Positions 50,342-58,855 of a stretch of DNA of 64,000 nt are shown here, piece by piece; within the stretch, counting starts at the first letter, position 1; every line of letters begins with the position of its first letter. This stretch comes from Streptomyces cynarae. GTDB taxonomy: Bacteria; Actinomycetota; Actinomycetes; Streptomycetales; Streptomycetaceae. The notes below the pieces were generated by a model. The model searched no databases, was not told where the DNA came from, and saw nothing but the letters and a program-made list of their open reading frames with translations. Made by a program: the position numbers and the translations under genes. The stretch covers positions 6,850,001 to 6,914,000 of the forward strand of contig NZ_CP106793.1 in the NCBI RefSeq assembly GCF_025642135.1, read 5' to 3'.

Positions 50342-52021
50342 ATGACGGCGAACACCGACGCGACGGACGCGTTCCGGACCGCGCGGGACTTCCTGCTGGC
50401 GCACCGGGAGGACTACGCGACGGCGTACGAGGGCTTCCGCTGGCCGCGGCCGGCGTGCTTCAACTGGGCGCTCGACTGGTTCGACGTCATCGCGGACGGC
50501 AACGACCGCACCGCACTGCACATCGTGGAGGAGGACGGCTCCGAGGAACGCCTCACCTTCGCCGAGATGTCCGAGCGCTCGAACCGGGTCGCCGGCTGGC
50601 TCCGGGAGCGGGGCGTGCGCGCGGAGGACCGCATCCTGGTCATGCTGGGCAACCAGACCGAGCTGTGGGAGACCGCGCTGGCGGCGATGAAGCTGCGTGC
50701 GGTCGTCATTCCGGCCACCCCGCTGCTCGGCCCCGCGGACCTGCGCGACCGTGTCGACCGAGGAAGGGTCCGGCATGTGATCGTGCGGGCCGAGGACACG
50801 GGCAAGTTCGCCGAGGTGCCCGGCGACTACAGCCGGATCGCGGTCGGCGGCGCGCCGGAGGGCTGGCGGGCCTACGAGGACGCGTACGCGGCCGACACGG
50901 ACTTCGAGCCGGACGGTCCCACCCACGCCGACGACCCGCTGATGCTCTACTTCACCTCGGGCACCACCGCCCGGCCCAAACTGGTCGAGCACACCCATGT
51001 GTCGTACCCGATCGGTCATCTGGCGACGATGTACTGGATCGGCCTCAGGCCCGGGGACGTCCACCTGAACATCTCCTCACCGGGCTGGGCCAAGCACGCC
51101 TGGTCCAACCTGTTCGCCCCGTGGAACGCGGAGGCCACCGTGTTCATCCACAACTACACACGCTTCGACGCGCCCCGACTGATGGCGGAGATGGACCGCG
51201 CGGGCGTGACGACGTTCTGTGCGCCGCCGACCGTGTGGCGCATGCTGATCCAGGCCGACCTCACCCAGCTCGCCACCCCGCCGCGCGAGGCGGTCGCCGC
51301 CGGGGAGCCGCTGAACCCCGAGGTGATCGAGCAGGTGCGCAGGGCCTGGGGGGTGACCATCCGGGACGGCTTCGGGCAGACCGAGACGGCCGTGCAGGTC
51401 TCCAACAGCCCCGGCCAGCCGTTGAAGACGGGCTCCATGGGGCGGCCGAGCCCCGGCTTCCGCGTGGAGCTGCTGGATCCGGTGAGCGGCGCGCCGGGCG
51501 CGGACGAGGGCGAGATCGCGCTCGACCTGTCCGTACGGCCGGTCGGCGTGATGACCGGCTACCACGGCGACCCCGACCGTACGGCCGAGGCCATGGCGGG
51601 CGGCTACTACCGCACCGGCGACATCGGCTCCCGGGACGCGGACGGCTACATCACCTACGTCGGGCGGGCCGACGACGTCTTCAAGGCCTCCGATTACAAG
51701 ATCTCCCCGTTCGAGCTGGAGAGCGCGCTCCTGGAGCACGAGGCGGTGGCCGAGGCGGCCGTCGTACCGGCGCCGGACGAACTGCGCCTCGCCGTCCCGA
51801 AGGCGTACGTGGTGCTCGCCGCGGGCTGGGAGCCCGGCCCGGACACCGCGAAGGTCCTCTTCGAGCACTCCCGCGAGGTGCTGGCCCCCTACAAGCGCAT
51901 CCGCCGCCTGGAGTTCGGGGACCTGCCCAAGACCGTCTCCGGCAAGATCCGCCGGATCGAGCTGCGCGAGGCCACGGCCGCCGGCTCGCAGAACGAGTAC
52001 CGCGAGGAGGACTTCCGGTGA
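50342..52021 (+). CDS. AMP-forming acyl-CoA ligase (benzoate/medium-chain type)
   Basis: 559 residues of the ANL superfamily; activates a carboxylic acid as acyl-AMP and transfers it to CoA. The ATP P-loop is YFTSGTTARPKLVEHTH (203-219, TSGTTxxPK), then IRDGFGQTETAVQVSNSPGQPLK, YYRTGDIGSRDADGYITYVGRADDVFKASDYKISPFELE (A8 hinge), and the catalytic lysine motif PKTVSGKIRRIELRE near the end. The N-terminal FNWALDWFDV resembles benzoate-CoA and medium-chain (AcsM-like) ligases. GAGGAGG precedes the ATG. The stop overlaps the next gene's GTG, so the two ligases are cotranslated. Confidence 0.92.
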   Translation: MTANTDATDAFRTARDFLLAHREDYATAYEGFRWPRPACFNWALDWFDVIADGNDRTALHIVEEDGSEERLTFAEMSERSNRVAGWLRERGVRAEDRILVMLGNQTELWETALAAMKLRAVVIPATPLLGPADLRDRVDRGRVRHVIVRAEDTGKFAEVPGDYSRIAVGGAPEGWRAYEDAYAADTDFEPDGPTHADDPLMLYFTSGTTARPKLVEHTHVSYPIGHLATMYWIGLRPGDVHLNISSPGWAKHAWSNLFAPWNAEATVFIHNYTRFDAPRLMAEMDRAGVTTFCAPPTVWRMLIQADLTQLATPPREAVAAGEPLNPEVIEQVRRAWGVTIRDGFGQTETAVQVSNSPGQPLKTGSMGRPSPGFRVELLDPVSGAPGADEGEIALDLSVRPVGVMTGYHGDPDRTAEAMAGGYYRTGDIGSRDADGYITYVGRADDVFKASDYKISPFELESALLEHEAVAEAAVVPAPDELRLAVPKAYVVLAAGWEPGPDTAKVLFEHSREVLAPYKRIRRLEFGDLPKTVSGKIRRIELREATAAGSQNEYREEDFR

Positions 52022-53640
52022 CGGAACCGACGGAGCTGTCGTACACGCACGGGACCAGCACGACGCCGCTCCTCGGCGACACCATCGGCGCCAACCTCGA
52101 CCGCGCGATCGCCGCGTACCCCGAGCGAGAGGCCCTGGTCGACGTGGAGTCCGGACGGCGCTGGACCTACACCGAGTTCGGCGCCGCGGTCGACGAGGTG
52201 GCGCTCGGGCTGCTCGCCAAGGGCGTGCGCAAGGGCGACCGGGTCGGGATCTGGGCGGTCAACTGCCCCGAGTGGGTGCTGGTGCAGTACGCCACCGCGC
52301 GGATCGGCGCGATCATGGTGAACATCAACCCCGCCTACCGCGCCCATGAGCTTCAGTACGTGCTGAAGCAGGCCGGGATCTCGCTCCTGGTCGCCTCCCT
52401 CGCCCACAAGACGAGCGACTACCGGTCCCTGGTCGACCAAGTGCGCGGCGGCTGCCCGGAGTTGCGCGAGACCGTCTACATCGCCGACCCCACCTGGGAC
52501 GCGTTCACGGCGGGCGCGGCGTCGGTCCCGCAGGACCGACTGGCGTCCCTCGCGGGCGAGTTGAGCTGCGACGACCCGGTCAACATCCAGTACACGTCGG
52601 GCACCACCGGCTTCCCGAAGGGCGCCACCCTCTCCCACCACAACATCCTCAACAACGGCTACTGGGTGGGCCGTACGATCGGCTACACGGAGCAGGACCG
52701 GGTGTGTCTGCCGGTGCCGTTCTACCACTGCTTCGGCATGGTGATGGGCAACCTGGGCGCCACCTCCCACGGGGCCTGCATCGTCATCCCGGCGCCGTCC
52801 TTCGACCCCCGGGCCACCCTGGAGGCCGTCCAGCAGGAGCGCTGCACCTCCCTGTACGGCGTGCCGACGATGTTCATCGCCGAGCTGAACCTGCCCGGCT
52901 TCGCGGACTACGACCTGTCGTCCCTCAGGACCGGCATCATGGCGGGCTCGCCGTGTCCGGTCGAGGTGATGAAGCGGGTGGTCGGCGAGATGCACATGGA
53001 GCAGGTGTCCATCTGCTACGGCATGACGGAGACCTCCCCGGTCTCGCTGCAGACCCGGATGGACGACGACCTGGAGCACCGCACGGGCACCGTGGGGCGG
53101 GTCCTCCCGCACATCGAGGTCAAGATCGTCGATCCGGCGACCGGGGTGACCCTGCCGCGCGGCGCGGCGGGGGAGCTGTGCACCCGCGGCTACAGCGTGA
53201 TGCTCGGCTACTGGAACGAGCCCGAGAAGACCGCGGAGGCCGTCGACACCGGCCGCTGGATGCACACCGGCGACCTCGCGCTGATGCGGGAGGACGGGTA
53301 CGTCGAGATCGTCGGCCGCATCAAGGACATGATCATCCGCGGGGGCGAGAACATCTACCCGCGCGAGATCGAGGAGTTCCTGTACGCGCATCCGAAGATC
53401 GCCGACGTGCAGGTGGTCGGGGTCCCGCACGAGCGGTACGGCGAGGAGGTCCTGGCCTGCGTGATCCCGCGCGACCCGGCCGACCCGCCGACCCTCGAGG
53501 AGCTGCGGGCCTTCTGTGAGGGACAGCTCGCCCACTACAAGATCCCGAGCCGGCTGCAGACCCTGGACGCCTTCCCGATGACGGTCTCGGGGAAGGTCCG
53601 CAAGATCGAGCTGCGGGAGAGGTTCGCGGAACCGGTTTAG
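52018..53640 (+). CDS. AMP-forming fatty-acid-type acyl-CoA ligase
   Basis: 540 residues, ANL superfamily. P-loop YTSGTTGFPKGATLSHHNI (192-210), the YGMTETSP motif, TGDLALMREDGYVEIVGRIKDMIIRGGENIYPREIEEFL (A7-A8) and the C-terminal lysine motif MTVSGKVRKIELRE. The start GTG 52018 overlaps the upstream stop (GTGA) with GGAGG in front. It resembles FadD3/FadD35-like and 'fatty-acyl-CoA synthase' enzymes. With its upstream partner it suggests two related acid substrates or a two-step pathway. Confidence 0.93.
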   Translation: MTEPTELSYTHGTSTTPLLGDTIGANLDRAIAAYPEREALVDVESGRRWTYTEFGAAVDEVALGLLAKGVRKGDRVGIWAVNCPEWVLVQYATARIGAIMVNINPAYRAHELQYVLKQAGISLLVASLAHKTSDYRSLVDQVRGGCPELRETVYIADPTWDAFTAGAASVPQDRLASLAGELSCDDPVNIQYTSGTTGFPKGATLSHHNILNNGYWVGRTIGYTEQDRVCLPVPFYHCFGMVMGNLGATSHGACIVIPAPSFDPRATLEAVQQERCTSLYGVPTMFIAELNLPGFADYDLSSLRTGIMAGSPCPVEVMKRVVGEMHMEQVSICYGMTETSPVSLQTRMDDDLEHRTGTVGRVLPHIEVKIVDPATGVTLPRGAAGELCTRGYSVMLGYWNEPEKTAEAVDTGRWMHTGDLALMREDGYVEIVGRIKDMIIRGGENIYPREIEEFLYAHPKIADVQVVGVPHERYGEEVLACVIPRDPADPPTLEELRAFCEGQLAHYKIPSRLQTLDAFPMTVSGKVRKIELRERFAEPV

Positions 53641-53652
53641 GAGAAGGGCCGT

Positions 53653-54366
53653 TCAGGCCAGGCCGGCGGCCAGATCGTCGGCCTGCCTGTTGACCGGCTG
53701 GGGCGCGCCGGTGAGGTCGAGGACGAAGAGCGGGACGCCGAGACGGTCGGCGGCGGCACGCGCTGCGTCGGCGTATCCCGCCAGTGAGAAGCACACGCAG
53801 CGTGCTGACTCCGACAGGGCGGTGAGCCACAGGCACTCCACGTCCCGCAGCGACGCCGGACGCATCGTCGGCTCCACCAGCGCCCGCATCCCCTCCGCCG
53901 TGAGCAGGACCCCGCTGGGCGGACGCTCCTGGGCTCGCCGGACGTCGTGGTGGCCGAGTCGGCGCAGACAGAGCGCGGCCGCGCCGATGGCGTCGGCGGC
54001 CGTGCGGATGGTGACGGGCTTGAAGACGGGCTCCTGTTCGCGCCGACCGCCCGCGCCGTCCGTGGCGGAATCCGGGCGTGGCGCCCCGCTCACCGGGGCC
54101 TCACTCACCGGGACGCGGAGGATCGTCCCGCACGGGCAGTCCAGCTCCGGGCAGGGCCACTCGCCCTCGCGGCCACAACTCCCGCAGCGGACCGCGACCC
54201 AGTCGTCGTCCCAGGTGCGGTGAGTGACCACGGAGGGCCGCGAGAGACGGTTCAGCGGCGGGGCGACGGGCGCGCCGCACACGCACGGATACGAAGGCGC
54301 GGCGTACACATGTTGGCGCCGGCAGACCGGACACGACACCGGCACGCTCTCGGGCATAGCTCCCAT
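53653..54366 (-). CDS. Zinc-ribbon protein with degenerate Mrr-like endonuclease fold
   Basis: 237 residues. The N-terminal 90 residues contain three CxxC-type pairs (SCPVCRR, YPCVCGAP; then CGSCGREGEWPCPELDCPCGT), so one or two zinc ribbons. After a linker, about 130-230 resemble the restriction endonuclease-like Mrr fold (ALCLRRLGHHDVRRAQERPPSGVLLTAEG, CVCFSLAGYADAARAAADRLGVPLFVLD). The catalytic (D/E)xK is not evident: the strand reads MRALVEP where Mrr has VQVKH, so it is probably not a nuclease. I chose ATG 54366 (GGAAG upstream); 54357 is the alternative. Function unknown. Confidence 0.72.
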   Translation of the reverse strand: MGAMPESVPVSCPVCRRQHVYAAPSYPCVCGAPVAPPLNRLSRPSVVTHRTWDDDWVAVRCGSCGREGEWPCPELDCPCGTILRVPVSEAPVSGAPRPDSATDGAGGRREQEPVFKPVTIRTAADAIGAAALCLRRLGHHDVRRAQERPPSGVLLTAEGMRALVEPTMRPASLRDVECLWLTALSESARCVCFSLAGYADAARAAADRLGVPLFVLDLTGAPQPVNRQADDLAAGLA

Positions 54367-54574
54367 GGTGCTTCCGCGGATGCCCACTTGTCCTCGACTT
54401 CGGCGATCGCGCACGCCTGATGGGCCGTCTCTTGACGGCTCTCCCCGCCATGCCTACATTGCTTCCAGATAGCAGAAACAATATTCCGCCATACGGAATA
54501 ACCGAAAGGCCCATTGGTGCTCACCGCGGGGCGCGACGGGAGCGCGAGTCCGACAGCCGAAGCAGGAGTACTCC
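54367..54574. other. Divergent promoter region of zinc-ribbon gene and gcl
   Basis: Holds the operator palindrome at 54482-54500. Otherwise nothing gene-like; the sequence near 54460-54500 is AT-richer than its surroundings and probably carries the gcl promoter. Confidence 0.5.
54482..54500. promoter_or_regulatory. IclR/AllR-type operator palindrome upstream of gcl
   Basis: TATTCCG-CCATA-CGGAATA, a perfect 7-bp dyad with a 5-base spacer, 75 bases before the gcl start. IclR-family regulators such as AllR, which control allantoin and glyoxylate genes in actinomycetes, bind TTCC...GGAA palindromes. The regulator gene is not in the window. Confidence 0.65.
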
Positions 54575-56314
<1,740 letters not shown>

Positions 56315-56547
56315 CGTCGTGACCGCGAAGGTTCGCCGGGTCGGTCAGGTTGCGGCACAGGTAGTACGGCGGACGGCGGGAATCGGCACGCGGCCGTATC
56401 CATGGGTGGCTCCCGGACGGGCAGGCCCGGAGAGCTGAGCGGTCACCGGGAAATCGTGGAGTTCGTCGGCGACGGCGAACATGCCGATCGCGACAGGCCA
56501 CCGTCGCGGCGGTAACCGCATGTCGTCGCCGCGGACCCGTTCGGCTG
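56315..56547. other. Intergenic region after gcl
   Basis: About 230 bases with no recognisable gene between the gcl stop and the MITE-like element. Confidence 0.45.
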
Positions 56548-56605
56548 AGCTAGTGCCGCGCCAGGCAACGTTTGCCCGTCAAGGAGCGGCGTCCGGTGCG
56601 TGCTC

Positions 56606-56639
56606 TGGGGGTACCCCCTGCTCGAAGAGCTTGGGGGAG
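56606..56639. repeat. Dispersed palindromic repeat copy (MITE left half)
   Basis: TGGGGGTACCCCCTGCTCGA through GAGCTTGGGGGAG, 34 bases, identical to the copy at 56696-56729. It contains the palindrome GGGGGTACCCCC and the core CTCGAAGAG. Confidence 0.88.
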
Positions 56640-56695
56640 TGCCGGCCGGAAGTCCTCGTACTGGATGTACTTGGGCTTTCGGCCGGTGCGGCGAG

Positions 56696-56729
56696 TGGGG
56701 GTACCCCCTGCTCGAAGAGCTTGGGGGAG
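56696..56729. repeat. Dispersed palindromic repeat copy (MITE right half)
   Basis: Exact duplicate of the 34 bases at 56606-56639, in the same orientation 90 bases downstream, within the same small element. Confidence 0.88.
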
Positions 56730-56772
56730 CGTGCCGGGCGTCGCGACGGGGCGAACGTTGCCTGTTGCGGCA

Positions 56773-57390
56773 CTAGCTGCGCTCGGGTTCGTCGTGGATG
56801 GTCAATGCTCCGGCGAGGTCGAGGTCGGCGACAGTGCCGTGTGCCCCGGCGCGGACGAGCAGCACTGCGCCGAGCGCGGTGCTCCAGAACGTCCTGGCCT
56901 CCACGTCGAGCGGTCGACCGGCACTCCAGCCGCGACTGTCGATGAGCCGGCTCACGAAGCGTTCGGATTGCCGGAACAGCAACTGGAGGTGCTGGTCGAC
57001 CACGGGGGCGAGTTCGGGCTTGGAGATCCCGGCGGCGAGTGCTCGCGCGACCGACGGGAGCGAGGGCATGGCCAGTACGGCGCGGGCGATGTTGCACCGG
57101 AATGCCGCCGCGTCGGGGGCTTGGCGACCGATGCGCTCGATCCGTCGGGCGTCGTGCAGCAAGCCGAGAAAGGCGGCGTGCACGAGCAGCGAGTCCTTGG
57201 AGCCGAAGTAGTAGGTGACCTGATTGGGGAAGACGCCTGCCGCGTTCGCGATCTCCGCGACGCTCACCTCGGCGCCGGGCCGCTCCTTGCAGAGTCGTGC
57301 AGTTGCCTCAATCAGCCGGCGCCTCGTCGCGCGACCGCGGTCACGCGACGGAGCCGACGTCGATCGAGCTTCGGTTTGCTTCTTCTCCAC
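56773..57390 (-). CDS. TetR-family repressor
   Basis: 205 residues, starting at GTG 57390 (VEKKQTEARS). Helix-turn-helix VSVAEIANAAGVFPNQVTYYFGSKDSLL (about 45-72), then a long helical ligand domain ending ALTIHDEPERS. It is divergent from a ketosynthase gene across two 15-17 bp palindromes of one consensus, so autoregulation and control of that gene are very likely. Its stop codon lies inside the right terminal repeat of the MITE, suggesting that the element replaced the original 3' end. Confidence 0.9.
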   Translation of the reverse strand: MEKKQTEARSTSAPSRDRGRATRRRLIEATARLCKERPGAEVSVAEIANAAGVFPNQVTYYFGSKDSLLVHAAFLGLLHDARRIERIGRQAPDAAAFRCNIARAVLAMPSLPSVARALAAGISKPELAPVVDQHLQLLFRQSERFVSRLIDSRGWSAGRPLDVEARTFWSTALGAVLLVRAGAHGTVADLDLAGALTIHDEPERS

Positions 57391-57397
57391 ACCCGAA

Positions 57398-57412
57398 TTG
57401 TATGTGATACAA
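57398..57412. promoter_or_regulatory. TetR operator 1: TTGTAT-GTG-ATACAA
   Basis: Perfect 15-bp palindrome seven bases from the tetR start. Shares TTGTATNNNATACAA with operator 2. Confidence 0.88.
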
Positions 57413-57426
57413 CAAGACCTGCCCCG

Positions 57427-57443
57427 CTTGTATGGCATACAAG
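57427..57443. promoter_or_regulatory. TetR operator 2: CTTGTAT-GGC-ATACAAG
   Basis: Perfect 17-bp palindrome 14 bases before the ketosynthase start. Its centre is 30 bases from that of operator 1, about three helical turns, so two dimers could bind on the same face. Confidence 0.88.
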
Positions 57444-57457
57444 AAAGGTAGGAGCGC

Positions 57458-58720
57458 ATGCAACGGACTGAAGTCGTCGTGACCGGACTCGGCGCGATCA
57501 CGCCACTCGGTGCAGACGTGGAGTCCACCTGGAAAGCCCTGCTTGCCGGCGAGTCCGGCATCCGCGGCGGCGTCCTGCGGGGCCACGAGGACGCCGGCCT
57601 TCCCGACACCGTCGCGGGGACGATGGCGATCGACCCCGCCGAGTCGCTGCTGCCCGTACAGGCCAGGCGGCTCGACCGCTCGCAGCAGGCGGCCTTCATC
57701 GCGGCGGCCGAAGCCTGGGCCGACGCCGGCGCCCCCGCGGTGGACCCGGACCGGCTCGCATCGGCGATCGGCACAGGCATCGGTGGCGTACAGACGCTGC
57801 TGAAGGAAGACGACGTACTGGAAGCGGCCGGGACGCGGCGCGTCTCGCCACGGACGGTCCCGATGCTCATGCCCAATGCGGCGGCGGCGCTGATCAGTAT
57901 CGAATACGGTGCACGGGCCGGGGTCTACACGCCCGTCTCGGCATGCTCCTCCGGTGCCGAGGCGATCGCCCTGGGAGCCAGGCTCATCCGCGCCGGCGAG
58001 GCGGACGTGGTCATCGCGGGCGGGACCGAGGCCGCGATCACCCCGATCACCGTCGCCGGCTTCGCCCAGGCGCAAGCACTGTCGCGGCACACCGCCGAAC
58101 CCGCCTCAGCGTCACGGCCGTTCGCCGCGGACCGCAGCGGATTCGTCCTCAGTGAGGGCGCCGCTGTCATGGTGCTCGAAAGCGCCGAGCACGCCGGCGC
58201 CCGAGGCGCGCGCGTCCACGCGGTACTCGCGGGCGCCGGCATCACCGCCGACGCTCACCACATCACGGCGCCCGCTGCCGACGGCTCCGGTCAGATCTCG
58301 GCCATGCGGAAGGCCCTCGCGCAAGCCGGCTTGGCTCCCGAACAGATCAGCCACATCAACGCCCACGCCACCGGAACTCCGGTCGGCGACGTCGCCGAGG
58401 CGCACGCGATCGGGGAGGTCTTCGGCCGCGCCACCGTGACGGCCCCCAAGGCGGCGCTCGGTCACCTCTTCGGCGCCGCCGGCGCGATCGAAGCGCTCAT
58501 CGCCATCCTCAGCGTGGAGCACGGCGTCATCCCGCCGACCCGCAACATCACCGCGGCCGGCGTCGGTCCCGACATCCATCTCGATGTCGTCGCAGAGCGA
58601 CGAGACCTCCCCCAGGAGGCCGTGCTCAGCAACTCCTTCGGCTTCGGTGGGCAGAACGTCTCACTCATCGTCACCAGCGCACCGCACCACGCGACCCGTA
58701 CGGCCCCGACCACACCATGA
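57458..58720 (+). CDS. Stand-alone beta-ketoacyl-ACP synthase (FabF/KAS II-like)
   Basis: 420-residue thiolase-fold condensing enzyme. The active-site triad is Cys163 (VSACSSGAEA), His303 (INAHATGTP) and His336 (KAALGHLFGAAG), with Lys331; NSFGFGGQN near the end completes the KAS II motif set. It elongates acyl chains on ACP with malonyl-ACP. No ACP, ketoreductase or dehydratase gene is adjacent, so it is not part of a full fatty acid or polyketide cluster here. It is controlled by the divergent TetR gene; AGGAG precedes the ATG at 57458. A dedicated response to a fatty-acid-like effector is plausible but unproved. Confidence 0.92.
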   Translation: MQRTEVVVTGLGAITPLGADVESTWKALLAGESGIRGGVLRGHEDAGLPDTVAGTMAIDPAESLLPVQARRLDRSQQAAFIAAAEAWADAGAPAVDPDRLASAIGTGIGGVQTLLKEDDVLEAAGTRRVSPRTVPMLMPNAAAALISIEYGARAGVYTPVSACSSGAEAIALGARLIRAGEADVVIAGGTEAAITPITVAGFAQAQALSRHTAEPASASRPFAADRSGFVLSEGAAVMVLESAEHAGARGARVHAVLAGAGITADAHHITAPAADGSGQISAMRKALAQAGLAPEQISHINAHATGTPVGDVAEAHAIGEVFGRATVTAPKAALGHLFGAAGAIEALIAILSVEHGVIPPTRNITAAGVGPDIHLDVVAERRDLPQEAVLSNSFGFGGQNVSLIVTSAPHHATRTAPTTP

Positions 58721-58799
58721 CCCACGCGAACGCACCATCGTCCGTGGAGGATCCCCGCGATTGATCGAGCGTTGCACCTGGTCGCGGTTCCGCACGCGG

Positions 58800-58827
58800 A
58801 CGGGGCCGCGGTCGCCCGCGGCCCCGT
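58800..58827. terminator. Bidirectional hairpin terminator
   Basis: Perfect 12-bp stem ACGGGGCCGCGG / CCGCGGCCCCGT with a 4-base loop, between the convergent ketosynthase and B-lectin genes. Confidence 0.9.
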
Positions 58828-58855
58828 GCTGAATGCGACCTGGATCAGGACGTGG

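Larger units (their letters stand above)
56548..56778. mobile_element. 231-bp MITE-like element with inverted terminal repeats
   Basis: The left end AGCTAGTGCCGCGCCAGGCA (56548 onward, to 56580) is repeated in inverted orientation at the right end (56745-56778, complement AGCTAGTGCCGCAACAGGCA). About 29 of 33 positions match. The interior carries no gene but two copies of the dispersed palindromic repeat, at 56606 and 56696. Small size, no transposase and terminal inverted repeats define a non-autonomous element. Its right end overlaps the stop codon of the neighbouring tetR gene. Confidence 0.75.

Noticed and set aside
50329..53640. Single 1103-codon plus-strand frame spanning both acyl-CoA ligases
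   Set aside because: The first half is an out-of-frame shadow of the first ligase (50342-52021). Only the second half, from GTG 52018, is a real protein.
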